DNA from: Tulasnella sp. 424
Taxonomy: Eukaryota; Basidiomycota; Agaricomycetes; Cantharellales; Tulasnellaceae
Direction: 5' to 3'
NCBI GenBank assembly: GCA_019633425.1
Contig: WSUB01000132.1
Span: 2,082 to 66,081 of the forward strand
DNA: 64,000 nt
Both the position numbers and the translations under genes were made by a program. Numbering within the stretch: the stretch's first letter is position 1; every line of letters starts with the position of its first letter. Under the pieces are notes generated by a model. It was not told the DNA's origin and made no database searches. It was given only the letters and a program-made list of their open reading frames with translations. Below are positions 35,258-47,558 of this stretch, one piece after another.

Positions 35258-36034
35258 GCTTGGTTAGACGGGCATCTGGTACGCTCCTACGCCTTACTCA
35301 TTCGCACGAAAGCGACCATTCATGTTGACCTCCGATCCTTCAGCCTAAACCGCTCCCAGTGAGAGGCATTTTATTGATAGACCTGGGTCTATTTTCGAAT
35401 TTCTGCTGTTCTGTTTCAGCGCGAATTATCCCTTTTGGATCGAAACGCGTGAAGAGTGTGCTACCGATCTTGCAGGGCAATGATGTCCCCGACGCCATAG
35501 TGACTCCTAGGACGAATGCGCAAGGACGTTCATGCAGCCCTGTCATCTAGCCTGTGGTACACCGCTTACCCTTGTTACCAGAAGCTCTGAACTGAGGCTT
35601 CAGTATCATAAACGCCCCTCGAATCTCCTGTCGGGGCGACTCGTCATGAGTACCCTAGGCTTACAGCTCAGCGATCATCTGCCGTCATTGACGCTCCAGC
35701 ATACATATGCTACTGACGCCTCCTCGACCAACGGAAAACACTTTAATTGCATGGGTATCCCTAACGATTCAAGAGGAGGTATGATATTCGATCAATGTGG
35801 GAGTGCTCATCCTCCTGAATGATCTGGGGTTTGCTGCTTGAGGATGGAAAGCAAAAGTCTCGCCTGACGCGATGAAGCTTAGTCAGCAATCAGCAGGCTT
35901 CGTACACTTCGATCATCCCCTCCTCGTTTAGGGGACGGTAAGCGGCAGAGCCTTGGCGACCTAAGTCATTTGAAGTGCTCGTCCTACGGCGCAGTCAGGA
36001 CGGAGATGGCATTATAAGGGACATGTGCGTCAAG
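35258..36034. other. Intergenic spacer A1-B1
   Basis: No gene seen. Shares blocks with 44474-45290 (for example the CCTGTCGGGGCG stretch near 35625 and 44858), as expected for the duplicated two-gene unit. Confidence 0.6.
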
Positions 36035-36057
36035 CTTGCACAGCGCGGAGGTCCCCC
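36035..36057 (+). promoter_or_regulatory. Shared promoter element of F-box gene B1
   Basis: CTTGCACAGCGCGGAGGTCCCCC, followed by a TTATATAC TATA-like box at ~36106 and the ATG at 36178. Confidence 0.6.
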
Positions 36058-36177
36058 ACCTCAGGGGACCTTTGGAGGTTAAATCGCTGCCGGCAAATTG
36101 AAGAGTTATATACGACCACCGAACCATCGTATTTGCTTCCTTGTGATCCTCCCTCCCACACACACCCATCAACGCTG

Positions 36178-37595
36178 ATGCAGTCTCCAGTACAAACGAT
36201 CAAGGTCAGCTTCTTGACCCGAGAAAATCTTGTCAGCGTGCTAATTGTCATTTTCACACATAGCTTGAATTGAAACACGCAGCTGATCAGCTAGCACACT
36301 CCCCAAACGGGAGTATATTCAGCCTGCCAATCGAGCTGCTCTTTCGAGTCGTCTCATCCCTTTCAATCGGGTCGATACGGAACTTCATGGTCAACCAATC
36401 ACTCCGAGTGGTCTGTGAAAAGGTCCTGTATCGAAGCATCTCGCTCCCCAGCCACCCTTTTCGGTCGATTCACCTTCTCGAAACATTCCTCCTCCGCCCC
36501 GACTTAGCTCTTCTCGTGGAACACCTCGAAATCGACCTCCGCTGGCTGCGCCCCAGACAGTTCCCGCAGAGCCAAGTCCCACCAATCACTCAACTGGACG
36601 GTTTTATAGCGTTATCACTAGCGAGGAACATTCGCTCCTTCAGTCTATTGGGAGTCGCGGACTGGATATGGGGACCAGAGATGGTCAAATTTCGCGAAGC
36701 GGTTTTCAACATGAAGCTGATCCGGATGGAAATACCCTTTCTGCGCGACCCGCACGCACGTTATGCTTGCGTGTGGCCTGGCGGTTCGATCATCGAGGAC
36801 CAGTGGGAAGGAGACCTGGGAGAGGAGATTCGGAAGCTTTTGCAAGCACAGCCGCTGCTGGAGGAGTTCAAGTTATCGGACTCAATTACGTACACGAGTC
36901 TCCAAGCTTCCCTAAAGGCTTCGGACGTTCCCAACCTCGAATCCTTACAAGCCGATCCCATCGTCGCTATGGCATTCCTTCCGGTCGCTGCTCGGCTCGA
37001 AAACCTGAACCTCACGATCACGAATTGGGACGATGAACTGTTCTCCCAAATGGAAACTAGTTCTGCGACAATCGGGCCCTTCATTCGTCGAGTCACTATC
37101 CGAGTCTGGTATTACGATGAGTGGCTTTGGGACAACTTGGCCAAGGTCCTTGCGCTGTTCCCCGGGACGGAGGAACTATCGATCACAATCAATTCTCAGA
37201 CTACTGCAACGGGCGAGGAGCCCGCCAGATATTACTTCCGAATGGTACAGTTCTTAACGTCTCAATGGGTCTTTATACGCGGATTTTGATCTTAATTTTA
37301 ATAGATTACTAGCAACGTGTTTGTGCTCCTCTCACTTCGCAGCGTCGAGGTTCGGTATGAGACCCTCCACCCTTGGATCCCAAGGATTTTTGAAGTGGAA
37401 ACAGAATCCATACTCGAGCTCAAGACGGCATGTCTGCTTCTCGAGAGCGTCATAGATCCAGGGGGACGTTTATGGACGTTCCGACCGGATTGTCAGAGCT
37501 CGAGAGGGTTTACACCGTACCTTGTGGGGCCCTTGATAACTGAGCGTGGGGGGCCAGTAAACGACCTCCCAGCTCCGGAAGGATGTGACTTATAA
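36178..37595 (+). CDS. F-box/leucine-rich protein, array gene B1
   Basis: 432 aa; exons 36178-36204 (MQSPVQTIK), 36264-37244 and 37305-37595. F-box FSLPIELLFRVVSSLSIGSIRNFMVN, then LRR-like segments (LEHLEIDLRW, IRSFSLLGV, LEEFKLSDS, LENLNLTITNW) and the C-terminal DPGGRLWTFRPD region. Type B proteins share the same plan as type A but have ADQLAHSPNGS before the F-box and FPQSQVPP after the first leucine-rich segment. Expected SCF substrate receptor (family knowledge); substrate unknown. Confidence 0.85.
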
Positions 37596-37992
37596 CCTTG
37601 GTTGGGCGGGTATCTGGTAAGTTCGACGCCCTACGCATTCGCACTAACCAAACATTCATGCTAACCTCCGATTCTTAAAAGCCTAAATTGCTCCCAGTCT
37701 GAGACATTTAATGGATAGACTTTGCTCAATTTCCGGATTGCTGCTGTTTTGTTTTAGTGCTAATTACCATTTTGGATCGGAACACGTGAAGGGTGTGCCA
37801 CCAATCCTTGCACCAATGACCCGACGTTGCACCCCGCAATTGGCCATCCATGCCTCAACCACCCCCTCAATTTCCAGCACATGGGAAGCAGTGGCATCTC
37901 TATGTAAAAACTGAGAAACCAAATTCAAATGAACTCCTTCGCGCCGGTGGAGTTATGGCAGAACGGCATTTTGATCAAACACGTGTATCGGG
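37596..37992. other. Intergenic spacer B1-A2
   Basis: Only array-repeated promoter sequence from about 37835; no gene. Confidence 0.6.
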
Positions 37993-38015
37993 TTTGCACA
38001 GCAACGGGGTCCCCC
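37993..38015 (+). promoter_or_regulatory. Shared promoter element of F-box gene A2
   Basis: TTTGCACAGCAACGGGGTCCCCC followed by TTTTAAATA; 115 nt before the ATG at 38131. Confidence 0.6.
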
Positions 38016-38130
38016 ACTTTTAAATACTGACTATCCTGCAGGAGAAGAACATTTGCCGCCGCGAGACAGGTCATATACAGTCCACCAAACCACTATCCCT
38101 GTGGTACGCCTCTGACCTTCACTAACGCTA

Positions 38131-39615
38131 ATGCAGTCCCCAGAGCAAGCGATCAAGGTCAGGCTCTGCTCTTCGAAGATCTCGAAAGGGTGCTGATTAT
38201 CGATTCTAGATGCACACCGAGTCGGAACAAGTGGTGGATAAGCCAGCACAGCTCCAAAATGGTGCGATTCTTGGCTTACCAACTGAGCTGCTGTTGCGGG
38301 TCGTCTCCCTCCTATCCACGGGTTCCATCCGGAATCTCATGGTCAACCGGTCCTTCCGACCAGTTTGCGAGCAAGGCTTGTATCGAAGCATTTCGCTCCC
38401 CTGGCATCCTCGCAGGTCCATTCGCCTTCTCGAAACCTTCCTACTGCGACCGGACTTGGCCCTCCTCGTACGACACCTGGAAATCGACCTCAGCTGGCTG
38501 CATCTCTCCGACCAAATCCCACCTGACCTCCAGCCAGACGGTTTGGAGGCATTGCGTCTAGCCAAAAATATACACTCTCTTTGTTTAGAGGGAGTCCCAG
38601 ATTGGATATGGGTGCCCGAAATGGCCAAATTTCGCGAAGTTATTTTCAAGATGAAGCTAGTTCGACTCCAAGTCCCCGAATTACGTGACCCACACACCCG
38701 GTACAGCTGCGCGTGGCCTGGTGAAGTGATCAGCGATGACGAGTGGGACGGGGACCAAAGACAACGAACCTCCACCCTCCCAAAGGTGTCTTTAGTCTCC
38801 CCACGGGAGACTAACGGAGACCTAGGCGATAGGATTCGGAGGCTGTTGCAAACACAGCCCCAACTGGAGGAATTCGAGTTATCAGACTCGTCAATTACGG
38901 ACAAGACCGCGGCAAGTCTCCAAGCTTCCCTCAAGGCTTCGGACGTTCCCAACCTCAAATCCTTACAAGCTGATCCCATCGTCGCTCAGGCGTTTCTTCC
39001 AGTCGCTGCTCGGCTTAAAAGCTTGAATCTCACGATCGACAATTGGGGTGATCAATTACTCTCCGAAATGGAAAGCAAATCGACAGCAATCAAACTTTCC
39101 ATTCGCCGCTTCACTATTCGGGTTTGGTATTCAGATGAATGGCTTTGGAACAACTTGGCCAAGGTCTTTGCATTGTTCCCCAAGACCGAGGAACTGTCCG
39201 TCGCAATCAATTCCCAGACAACGGGAACGGATGTGGAACCCGCGAAGTATTTCTTCGAGAAGGTACGCGTCGAATAGGTCTTAATGGCCTTTCTGCTTAT
39301 TCCATGATCTCAATTTGATAGGTTGGCAACAATGTTTACGTTCTCCCCTCACTTCGGAGACTAGAGGTGATGTTCGAGACCCTCAGCAACCGTGAAACTC
39401 CGGAGATTTTCGAAGTGGAAATTGGATCTATGCTGGAGGCTAAGGCTGCCTGTCCGATGCTTGAGACGGTTGTGGATCCAGAACAGCGTTTATGGACATT
39501 CCGACCGGATCATGGGATGTTGGGAGGGTTTGCGCCCTACCTCGTTGGGCCCTTGATAGCGGAGCGTCGAGGGCCTGTATACGATCTTCCATCTCCCCAA
39601 GGAAGCGACTCATAA
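38131..39615 (+). CDS. F-box/leucine-rich protein, array gene A2
   Basis: 457 aa; exons 38131-38157 (MQSPEQAIK), 38210-39262 and 39322-39615. Same domain plan as A1, with F-box LGLPTELLLRVVSLLSTGS. Differs by a 22-residue in-frame insertion after EWDGD (38757-38822) flanked by the direct repeat ACGG(G/A)GACC. Both a mini-exon ATG and an exon 2 ATG (MHTESEQ) are available, so it could tolerate loss of the first. Confidence 0.85.
38757..38822. repeat. 66-bp in-frame insertion in gene A2
   Basis: Absent from A1, A3 and all type B copies. Flanked by ACGGGGACC (38748-38756) and ACGGAGACC (38814-38822), a probable 9-bp duplication. Contains inverted repeats AAAGACA/TGTCTTT and AGTCTCCC/GGGAGACT. 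Confidence 0.6.
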
Positions 39616-40395
39616 TATTGGTTGGATAGGTGTCTGGTTCGTTCAGGCGCCTTACTTATCCTCACGAAAGCGACCATTTATGTTGACATCACGTCCTGCA
39701 GCCTTAAACCACTCCCAATCTGAGGCATTTAATGGAGAGACCTTGCTTAATTTCCGGATTGTTGTTGTTTTGTTTAAGTGCGAGTTAACATTTTGGATCG
39801 GAACACGTGAGGAGTGTGCCACCAATCCTGCGCGTCAAGGACCCGACGTCATCAGGGATTCGTAGGACAAATGGCCCCTGGGGTGCGGAAAGGATGTCCC
39901 CTGCCGCCCACATCGTAGTCCTCCACTCGCCCCGGTCACTCAGAATTTATGACGTGCAGTTTCAGCTGCAGTGTTTTCAATGCTCCTGTCAGTGCGCAGG
40001 TCTACAGCCGGCGCTTGTCTGCGTCACCGACTCGGACATTCCCCATACATAGCCCACTGGCGCATCCTCGACCAACAGAAAACACTTGCATAGGCGAGAT
40101 TTACCATCTCCTAACAGGGGAGGTTCACACTCTTGCTTAACCTGGGGTACATACACGGTGGTCCGATCGAAGAGATAATTTGTAGTTTGCTAATTTGGGC
40201 GTTAGAGGCAAAACCTCCACGCGTGACCGGAGCTCGGATGAACGACTCGGCCAGGCCGGCCGTGCACACTGCATCCCCTCGTGTAGTGCATGGAAAGTAG
40301 AATCTCAATGCAGGGTTTTGAAACTCCAAGTGATTCGAAGCGCTCGCCATGCAGTGCAGTCTGGAAACGGCATTCTCAGGGTCATGTGTGCCAAG
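39616..40395. other. Intergenic spacer A2-B2
   Basis: No gene seen; partly similar to the other A-B spacers. Confidence 0.6.
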
Positions 40396-40417
40396 CTTAC
40401 ACAGCATTGAGGCCCCA
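40396..40417 (+). promoter_or_regulatory. Shared promoter element of F-box gene B2
   Basis: CTTACACAGCATTGAGGCCCCA, followed by TTATAAAGG at ~40436 and the ATG at 40498. Confidence 0.6.
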
Positions 40418-40497
40418 CGCTTGCAAGGAGAAGACTTATAAAGGACACAGAACCATCATTTGTCTTAGTAAGTAACCCTCCACCCACATCAACGCTT

Positions 40498-41923
40498 ATG
40501 CAGTCTCGGGACACAGGGACCAAGGTCAGCGTCTCGTTCTTGGAGGATCTTGCCAGCTTCCTAATTGACATGCCCACTCACAGCTTGACTCGAAGCAACC
40601 GATCGATCAGCGAGCACGGTCCCGAAACGGGACCGTCCTCAGCTTGCCAGTCGAGCTACTCTTGCGAGTCGTCTCCTCCCTTTCAATAGGGTCTATACGA
40701 AACCTCATGGTTAATCGGTCACTCCGATTAGTCTGTGAGCAAGTCTTGTATCGAAGCATCTCGCTCCCTGAACATCCTTTTCGGTCGATTCGCCTTCTCG
40801 AAACATTCCTCCTCCGGCCCGACTTAGCTCTTCTCGTGGAACATCTCGCAATCGACCTCAGCTGGCTGTGCCCTGGACAGTCCCCGCAGAGCCAAGTCAC
40901 TCCACCAGACGGTTTTGCAGCGTTATCACTAGTGAAGAATATACGCTCCTTCAGTCTAGAGGGAGTCGCGGATTGGATATGGGGACCAGAGATGGTCAAA
41001 TTTCGCGAAGCTGTTTCCAATATGAAGCTAGTCCGGATAGAAATACCCATTCTACGCGACCCGCATACCCGTTATGCTTGCGTGTGGCCTGGTGATTCAA
41101 AAATCGAGGCCAAATGGGAAGGAGACCTGGGAGAGGAGATTCGGAAGCTTTTGCAAGCACAGCCGCTGCTGGAGGAGTTCAACTTCTCGGACTCAAACTC
41201 AATTACGTACAAGACGGCGGCAAGTCTCCAAGCTTCCCTCAAGGCTTCGGACGTTCCCAACCTCAAATCCTTACAAGCTACTCCCATCGTCGCTATGGCA
41301 TTCCTTCCGGTCTCTCCTCGGCTCGAAAGCCTGAACCTCATGATCACGAATTGGGACGATGGACTGTTCTCCCAAATGGAAACCAATTCCGCAGCAATCG
41401 GGCCCTTCATTCGTCGGTTCACTATCCGGGGCTGGTATTCTGATAAATGGCTTTGGAACAACTTGGCCAAGGTCTTTGGATTGTTCCCCAAGACGGAAGA
41501 ACTATCCATCGCAATCAATTCCCTTACAACTGCAGAAAATGTGGAGCCCGCGAGATATTACTTCCAACAGGTAAGACCTTTGCTTTCTCAGGCGGTCTTT
41601 ATGGATTTTGATATTAATTCAAATAGATTGCCAGCAACGTCTACGTTCTCCCGTCCCTTCGCGACGTCGAGGTTCAGTTTGAGACCCTGGACGATGACAC
41701 CCCAGAAATCTTTGAAGTGGAAACGAAAGATGTAGTCGAACTGAAGACGGCATGTCAGCTTCTAGAGAGAGTCTTAGATCCGGAGGGACGGTTGTGGACA
41801 TTCCGACCCGATCGTCAAAGTACAACAGGGTTTGTACCCCACCTAGTCGGATTGTTGACATCAGAGGATCTGGGGTCAATGGAGCTTGAGGACCTTCCAT
41901 CCCCAGGAGAAAGCGCTTCATAA
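40498..41923 (+). CDS. F-box/leucine-rich protein, array gene B2
   Basis: 436 aa; exons 40498-40524 (MQSRDTGTK), 40584-41570 and 41627-41923. F-box LSLPVELLLRVVSSLSIGSIRNLMVN, LRR-like segments and C-terminal DPEGRLWTFRPD. The linker between mini-exon and F-box (DQRARSRNGT) is more diverged than in B1 and B3; a pre-F-box ATG is supplied only by the mini-exon. Confidence 0.83.
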
Positions 41924-42910
41924 CTTTGGCTTCGCTTGTATCTTATATTCCTCTGTTCGTTGCTGGTTCAAACGAGTTTCCCCGCCCCAGATTGACATTT
42001 CATCGTCCAGCAAGAACGGCCACCGATGAGAAGCTTTCCATAGACGACCCTTCACCAGTTCCGTATTAACCAGTTTTCATGAGTACGAATCGATCACGTC
42101 TGAACCTAAACTCGCTAGCAGGCCCTTAAGCTTGTGCAGGAATGGGTGCCAGAAGTGGTTGTGACTTGTAATGGCTATGGACATTCCGACCAGACCCCCT
42201 CGTCTTTGGAGGGTACGCGGCCCATCCTGTGGGCACTCGGAAGCAGAGCACTAACGGATAGTCAACGACCTTCCAGCTCCGGAAGGATGAGGTGCACATA
42301 CACCTGGTTGGACGGGATACGTATCCAGTACGTTCCTGTGCCCTCCTCATGCATACGAAGCCGACTATTCACGTTGACGTGCAAATTAACTCAATCTTGG
42401 AGCCCAAATGCATGATACTGCATGTCTCCTTAGAGTACTTTCGCCACGCCATTTGCTTATGTGAGGGAAATGAGCGCTTATGTCCAGGGCATGTTTGAAT
42501 TCGGGAAGCGTACGGAGATTTCTCAGCTAAAATCAAGCCGATCCGCTGATTTAGCAGAAAATGCCCAGGTCGTGTTTTGGATGCGGAAACGGCCCGAACA
42601 TGGGTTGCTCGCTTTCACATATTGCCGCCGTGTTCGGAGCCGGAACATTACCACCCTCCCTTCGTGTGACAAGGAACCTCCAACCTCTTCCACTCTCTTC
42701 AGGAAGGGGTGACGACGAGTCGGCAAAAAACCAGACATCGAACTCACTCCTCGCAATTGGCCATCCATGCCTCGACCACCCCCTCAATTTCCAGCATATG
42801 GGAAGCGGTGACATCTCTGTGTAAAGTCTGAGGAACCAAATTCAAATGAACTTCTTCGCCCAGGTGGAGTCATGACAGAACGGCATTTTGGACCAAACAC
42901 GTGCATCGGG
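41924..42910. other. Intergenic spacer B2-A3 with an F-box gene remnant
   Basis: Holds the fragment at 42140-42290. From about 42750 onward it is the type A promoter repeat. No intact gene. Confidence 0.55.
42140..42290 (+). pseudogene. Fragment of an F-box gene exon 3
   Basis: Shares TGGACATTCCGACC and the ending CGACCTTCCAGCTCCGGAAGGA with the last exons of array genes (37464-37585 for comparison), with deletions and no open frame. Remnant of a lost array member or of gene conversion. Confidence 0.6.
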
Positions 42911-42933
42911 CTTGCACAGCAATGAGGTCCCCC
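42911..42933 (+). promoter_or_regulatory. Shared promoter element of F-box gene A3
   Basis: CTTGCACAGCAATGAGGTCCCCC followed by CTTTTATATACTG. Confidence 0.6.
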
Positions 42934-43127
42934 GCTTTTATATACTGACTATCCCGCAGGAGAAGAACCGTTGCCACCGCGAGACAGGTCCTATACAGTT
43001 CACTAAACCGCACCCCTGCGGTACGCCTCTGACCTTCACTAAAGCTGATCCAGTCCCCAAAGCGAGCGATCAAGGTCAGGCTCCTGCTCTTCGAAGATCT
43101 CGAAAGCGTGCTCATTATCGATTTTAG

Positions 43128-44473
43128 ATGCACGTCGAGACGGAAGAAGTGGAGAGTAAGCCAGCACAGCTCCAAAATGGCGCGATTCTCGGCTTGCCAA
43201 ATGAGCTGCTGTTGCGGGTCGTCTCCCTCCTATCCACGGGTTCCATCCGGAATCTCATGGTCAACCGGTCCTTCCGCTCAGTCTGCGAGCAGGGCTTGTA
43301 TCGAAGCATTTCGCTCCCCTGGCATCCTCGCAGGTCCATTCGCCTTCTCGAAACCTTCCTACTGCGACCGGACTTGGCCCTCCTCGTACGACACCTGGAA
43401 ATCGACCTCAGGTGGCGGTATACCTCCGGCCAAATTCCACCTAACCTTCAGCCAGACGGCCTGGAAGCATTGTGCCTCGCCAAAAATATACACTCCCTTT
43501 CGTTAGCGGGAGTTGCAGATTGGATATGGCAGCCCGAAATGGCTAAATTTCGCGAAGCTATTTTCAAGCTGAAGCTAGTCCGACTCCAAGTCCCCAACAT
43601 ACACGACCCACACACCGAGTACGGCTGTTCGTGGCCTGGTGAATCGGACAGCGAGGACAGCGAGGACGAGTGGGAAGGAGACCTAGGCGACGAAATTCGG
43701 AGGCTGTTGCAAGCACAGCCCCAGCTGGAGGAATTCAAGTTATCAGACTCGTCAATTACGGGCAAGACCGCGGCAAGTCTCCAAGCCTCCCTCGAGGCCT
43801 CGGACGTTCCCAACCTCAAATCCTTACAAGCTGAACCCATCGTCGCTAAGGCGTTTCTTCCGGTCGCTGCTCGGCTTGAAAGCTTGAACCTCGCGATCAG
43901 CAATTGGGGTGATCGATTGCTCTCCGAAATTGAGAGCAAATCAACAGCAATCAAACTCTCCATTCGCCGCTTCACTATTCGGGTTTGGTATTTTGATGAA
44001 TGGTTTTGGAACAACTTGGCCAAGGTCTTTGCATTGTTCCCCAAGACCGAGGAACTGTCCGTCACAATCAACTCCCTTACGAGTGCAACGGATGTGGAAC
44101 CCGCGAAGTACTTCTTCGAGAAGGTACGCGTCGAATAGGTTTTAATGGTCTTTCTGCTCATGCCATGCTCCCAATTTGATAGGTCGGCGACAATGTTTAC
44201 GTTCTCCCCTCACTTCGAAGAATAGAGGTGAGGTTCGAGACCCTACACCGCGAAACTCCGAAGATTTTCCAAGTGGAGACTGGATCTATGCTGAGGGCTA
44301 AGGCTGCCTGTCCAATGCTGGAGACGGTCGTCGATCCAGAAATGCGTTTATGGACATTCCGACCGGATCACGGGATGTTGGGAGGGTGTGCACCCCACCT
44401 CTTAGGGCTCTTGATGACTGACCATCTAGTGCAAGAACGTGACCTTCCAGCTCTGGAAGGAAGTGTCCCATAA
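43128..44473 (+). CDS. F-box/leucine-rich protein, array gene A3
   Basis: 428 aa; exons 43128-44123 and 44183-44473. The usual 27-nt mini-exon is still visible at about 43048 (CAGTCCCCAAAGCGAGCGATCAAG then GTCAGG), but its ATG has become ATC, so translation probably starts at the exon 2 ATG (MHVETEEVE). F-box LGLPNELLLRVVSLLSTGS, then the LRR-like plan of A1, to which it is most similar. A 9-nt duplication gives DSEDSEDE where A1 has DSEDE. Confidence 0.83.
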
Positions 44474-45294
44474 CCTTGGCTAGACGGGCATCTGGTACGC
44501 TCCTATGCCTTACTCATCCGCCCAACAGTGACCATTCATGTTGACCTCCGATCCTTCAGCATAAACCGTTCCCAGTGAGAGGCATTCAATTGATAGACCT
44601 TGGTCTATTTGCGAATTTCTACTGTTCTGTTTCAACACGAATTATACCTTTTGGATCTTAACGCGTGAAGGGTGTGCCACCAAGCTTGCACGGCAATGAT
44701 GTCCCCGACACCATAGTGACTCCTAGGACAAACGTGCAAGGACAGGTTGAAGAATGTCCATGTGGCCCTGTCAGCTAGCCTGTGGTACACCGCTCACCGT
44801 TGTTACCAGAGGTTCTGAAGTGAATCTTCAGTGTTTGAAACGCCCCTCCAATCTCCTGTCGGGGCGGCTCCTCATGAGTATCCCGAGCTTACAGCTCAGC
44901 GATCTTCTCCCGTCACCTCCGCTCCAACGTGCATATGCTACTGATATCTCCTCGACCAACGGAAAGCACTTTAATTGCGTGGACATCCCTAACAGTCCAA
45001 AAGGAGGGATGATATTCGATCAATGTTGAGATGGTAATCTTTCTGGACGATCTGGGGTTTTCTGCATGGGGACGCAGAGCAGAAGTCTCGGCTTCTGAGG
45101 CGATGAGGCTGAGTCAGCAAGCAACCGACCAGAACCGGGCCAACCTCGCCAGGCAGGCTTTGTACACTTCGATCATCCCCTCCTCGTTTAGAGGAGGATA
45201 AACGGCAGAGCCTTGAAGCCATAAGTCATTCGAAGTGCTCGTCTTGCAGTGCAGTCAGGACGGAAACGGCATTCCAAGGGACATGTGTGCCAAG
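44474..45294. other. Intergenic spacer A3-B3
   Basis: Parallels 35258-36034; no gene. Confidence 0.6.
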
Positions 45295-45317
45295 CTTGCA
45301 CAGCATTGAGGTCCCTC
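45295..45317 (+). promoter_or_regulatory. Shared promoter element of F-box gene B3
   Basis: CTTGCACAGCATTGAGGTCCCTC; TTATATAAC follows at 45341 and the ATG at 45405. Confidence 0.6.
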
Positions 45318-45404
45318 ACCTCAGGGGATCCTTCGGAGGTTTATATAACTACCGAGCCATCGTATTTTTTCCCTTGCGATCCCCCTTCACCCACACCAAT
45401 GCTG

Positions 45405-46822
45405 ATGCAGTCTCCAGGACAAATGATTAAGGTCAGCTTCTCGACTTGGGAAAATCTTGTCAGCGTGCTAATTGCCATTTTCGCTCATAGCTTGAGTTGA
45501 AGGCCGCAGCTGATCAGCTAGCACACTCCCAAAATGGGAGTATATTCAGCCTGCCAACCGAGCTGCTCCTTCGAGTCGTCTCATCCCTTCCAATCGGGTC
45601 GATACGGAACTTCATGGCCAACCGTTCACTCCGAGTGGTCTGTGAGAAAGTCTTGTATCGAAGCATCTCGCTCCCTAGACATCCTTTTCGGTCGATTCGC
45701 CTTCTCGAAACATTTCTCCTCCGGCCTGACTTAGCTCTTCTCGTGGAACACCTCGAAATCGACCTTAGCTGGCTGCGCCCCGGACACTTCCCGCAGAGCC
45801 AAGTCCCACCAGTCACTCAACCGGACGGGTTTGCAGCGTTATCACTAGTGATGAATATACGTTCCCTCAGCCTAGAGGGAATTGCGGATTGGATATGGGG
45901 ACCAGACCTGGCCAAACTTCGCGAAGTCGTTTTCAACATGAAGCTGATCCGGATAGAAATACCCTTTCTGCGCGACCCGCACGCCCGTTATGCTTGCGTG
46001 TGGCCTGGCAGTTCGAACATCGAGGACAAGTGGGAAGGAGACCTGGGAGAGGAGATTCGGAAGCTTCTGCAAGCACAGCCGCTGCTGGAGGAGTTCAAGT
46101 TAACAGACTCGTCAATTACGTGGACAAGTCTCTACGGTTCCCTCAAGACTTCGGACGTTCCCAACCTCAAGTCCTTACAAGCTACTCCCAACGTCGCTGT
46201 GGCATTCCTTCGGGCCGCTCCTCGGCTCGAAAGCCTGAACCTCATGATCACGGAGTGGGACGATCGACTTTTCTCCGAAATGGAAACTAATTCCGCAGCA
46301 GTCGGGCCCTTCATTCGTCGATTCACTATCCGGGTCTGGTACTACGAGACGTGGCTATGGGACAACTTGGCCAAGGTCCTTGCGCTGTTCCCCGGGATGG
46401 AGGAACTATCAATCACAATCAATTCCCAGACAACCGCAACGGATGTGGTGCCCGCCAGCTTTTACTTCCGAAGGGTAAGGTTCTTGCTGTCTCAAGGGGT
46501 CTTTATACGCGGATTTTGATATTACTTTCAATAGATTGTAAGCAAGGTGTTTGTGCTCCTCTCACTTCGCCACGTCGAGGTTCGGTTTGAGACCCTCCAC
46601 CATGACACCCCAGAGATCTTCGAGGTGGAAACGAGATCTATCGTCGAGCTCAAGACGGCATGTCTGCTTCTCGAGAGCGTCATAGATCCAGGGAGACGTT
46701 TATGGACGTTCCGACCGGATTGTCAAAACTCAAGGGGGTTTGCACCCCACCTCGTCGGATCGCTGGCGGAGGAGACTCTGTGGTCAATGGAGGACCTTCC
46801 AGATCTCCTAAAGAGCGATTGA
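45405..46822 (+). CDS. F-box/leucine-rich protein, array gene B3
   Basis: 432 aa; exons 45405-45431 (MQSPGQMIK), 45491-46474 and 46535-46822. F-box FSLPTELLLRVVSSLPIGSIRNFMAN, LRR-like segments (LEHLEIDLSW, IRSLSLEGI, LEEFKLTDSS, LESLNLMITEW) and DPGRRLWTFRPD at the C-terminus. Most similar to B1. Its last exon and 3' flank are duplicated beyond the NOG2 gene at 50968-51624. Confidence 0.84.
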
Positions 46823-47297
46823 TAACGTTGACTTCGCTTGTACTTTGGACGCCCCCGTTCGTTCCTCAATTGAAACAGATTGCCCAGCCACATTCGCATC
46901 TGTGAGACAGAGACCGGCTGGCCAGATAAAAGCGGGAAAAATCAAAGGGCTTTGCATTTTTGTTCACTTTATCCTCCGAATCGCAGAGTGTCGGAGGCGA
47001 TGTAATATTTTGGTTCGGGTGCGACAGGCTCCCCAGGCATTAGCACGAAGGAATGAGAAAACACCCTCGGAGCCGGTTCCATCTTATTTTGCTCCAGTCT
47101 GGAGGGGCTCTTTGCCATCGGGCCATGAACTATGGTTCCAGAGACGGTTATGAGTCAAGCTGCTGGCCGACTGTCGGACGATGACCCTGCGAGGGAGAAG
47201 TCGGACAATTGGGAGGACATGACGACTTTCAGCGGGCGCACCAGGAATACGATGGCAATCGTAAGATTGGATTTCGTGTTTTGATAAGAGTTCCCCG
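46652..47297. repeat. Direct repeat bracketing NOG2, left copy
   Basis: Covers the end of gene B3 exon 3 and its 3' flank. Aligns with 50968-51624 in the same orientation (shared blocks include CAAAGGGCTTTGCATTTTTG and CGACTGTCGGACGATGACC). Confidence 0.75.
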
Positions 47298-47384
47298 ATG
47301 AAAAAGTAAGGGGAAATATTTCACAAATTTTCCCCCGTGTGCGGCTGCTCTCAGGACGGGCTGTAACATACCCTCACACATGTA

Positions 47385-47558
47385 CAGTCGGACCCCAATA
47401 ATGCATACACCTAGTAATGCATAACCCCCCGTAATGCATGGCATTTCAGTCCACCAAATCCATGGGTCGCACTAAGATCCCTCTCCGATTATGCATAACC
47501 CCCCATAATGCATAGAAAATCGGTCCACCAAACCCATGCATTATTGGGGGTCCGACTT
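47385..47558. mobile_element. 174-bp Tc1/mariner (pogo)-like MITE
   Basis: Terminal inverted repeats CAGTCGGACCCCAATAATGC at 47385 and its near-perfect complement ending at 47558, flanked by TA dinucleotides (47383-47384 and 47559-47560). The interior repeats TAATGCATAACCCCCC-type motifs in both orientations, so the whole element can fold on itself. Non-coding. Confidence 0.8.
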
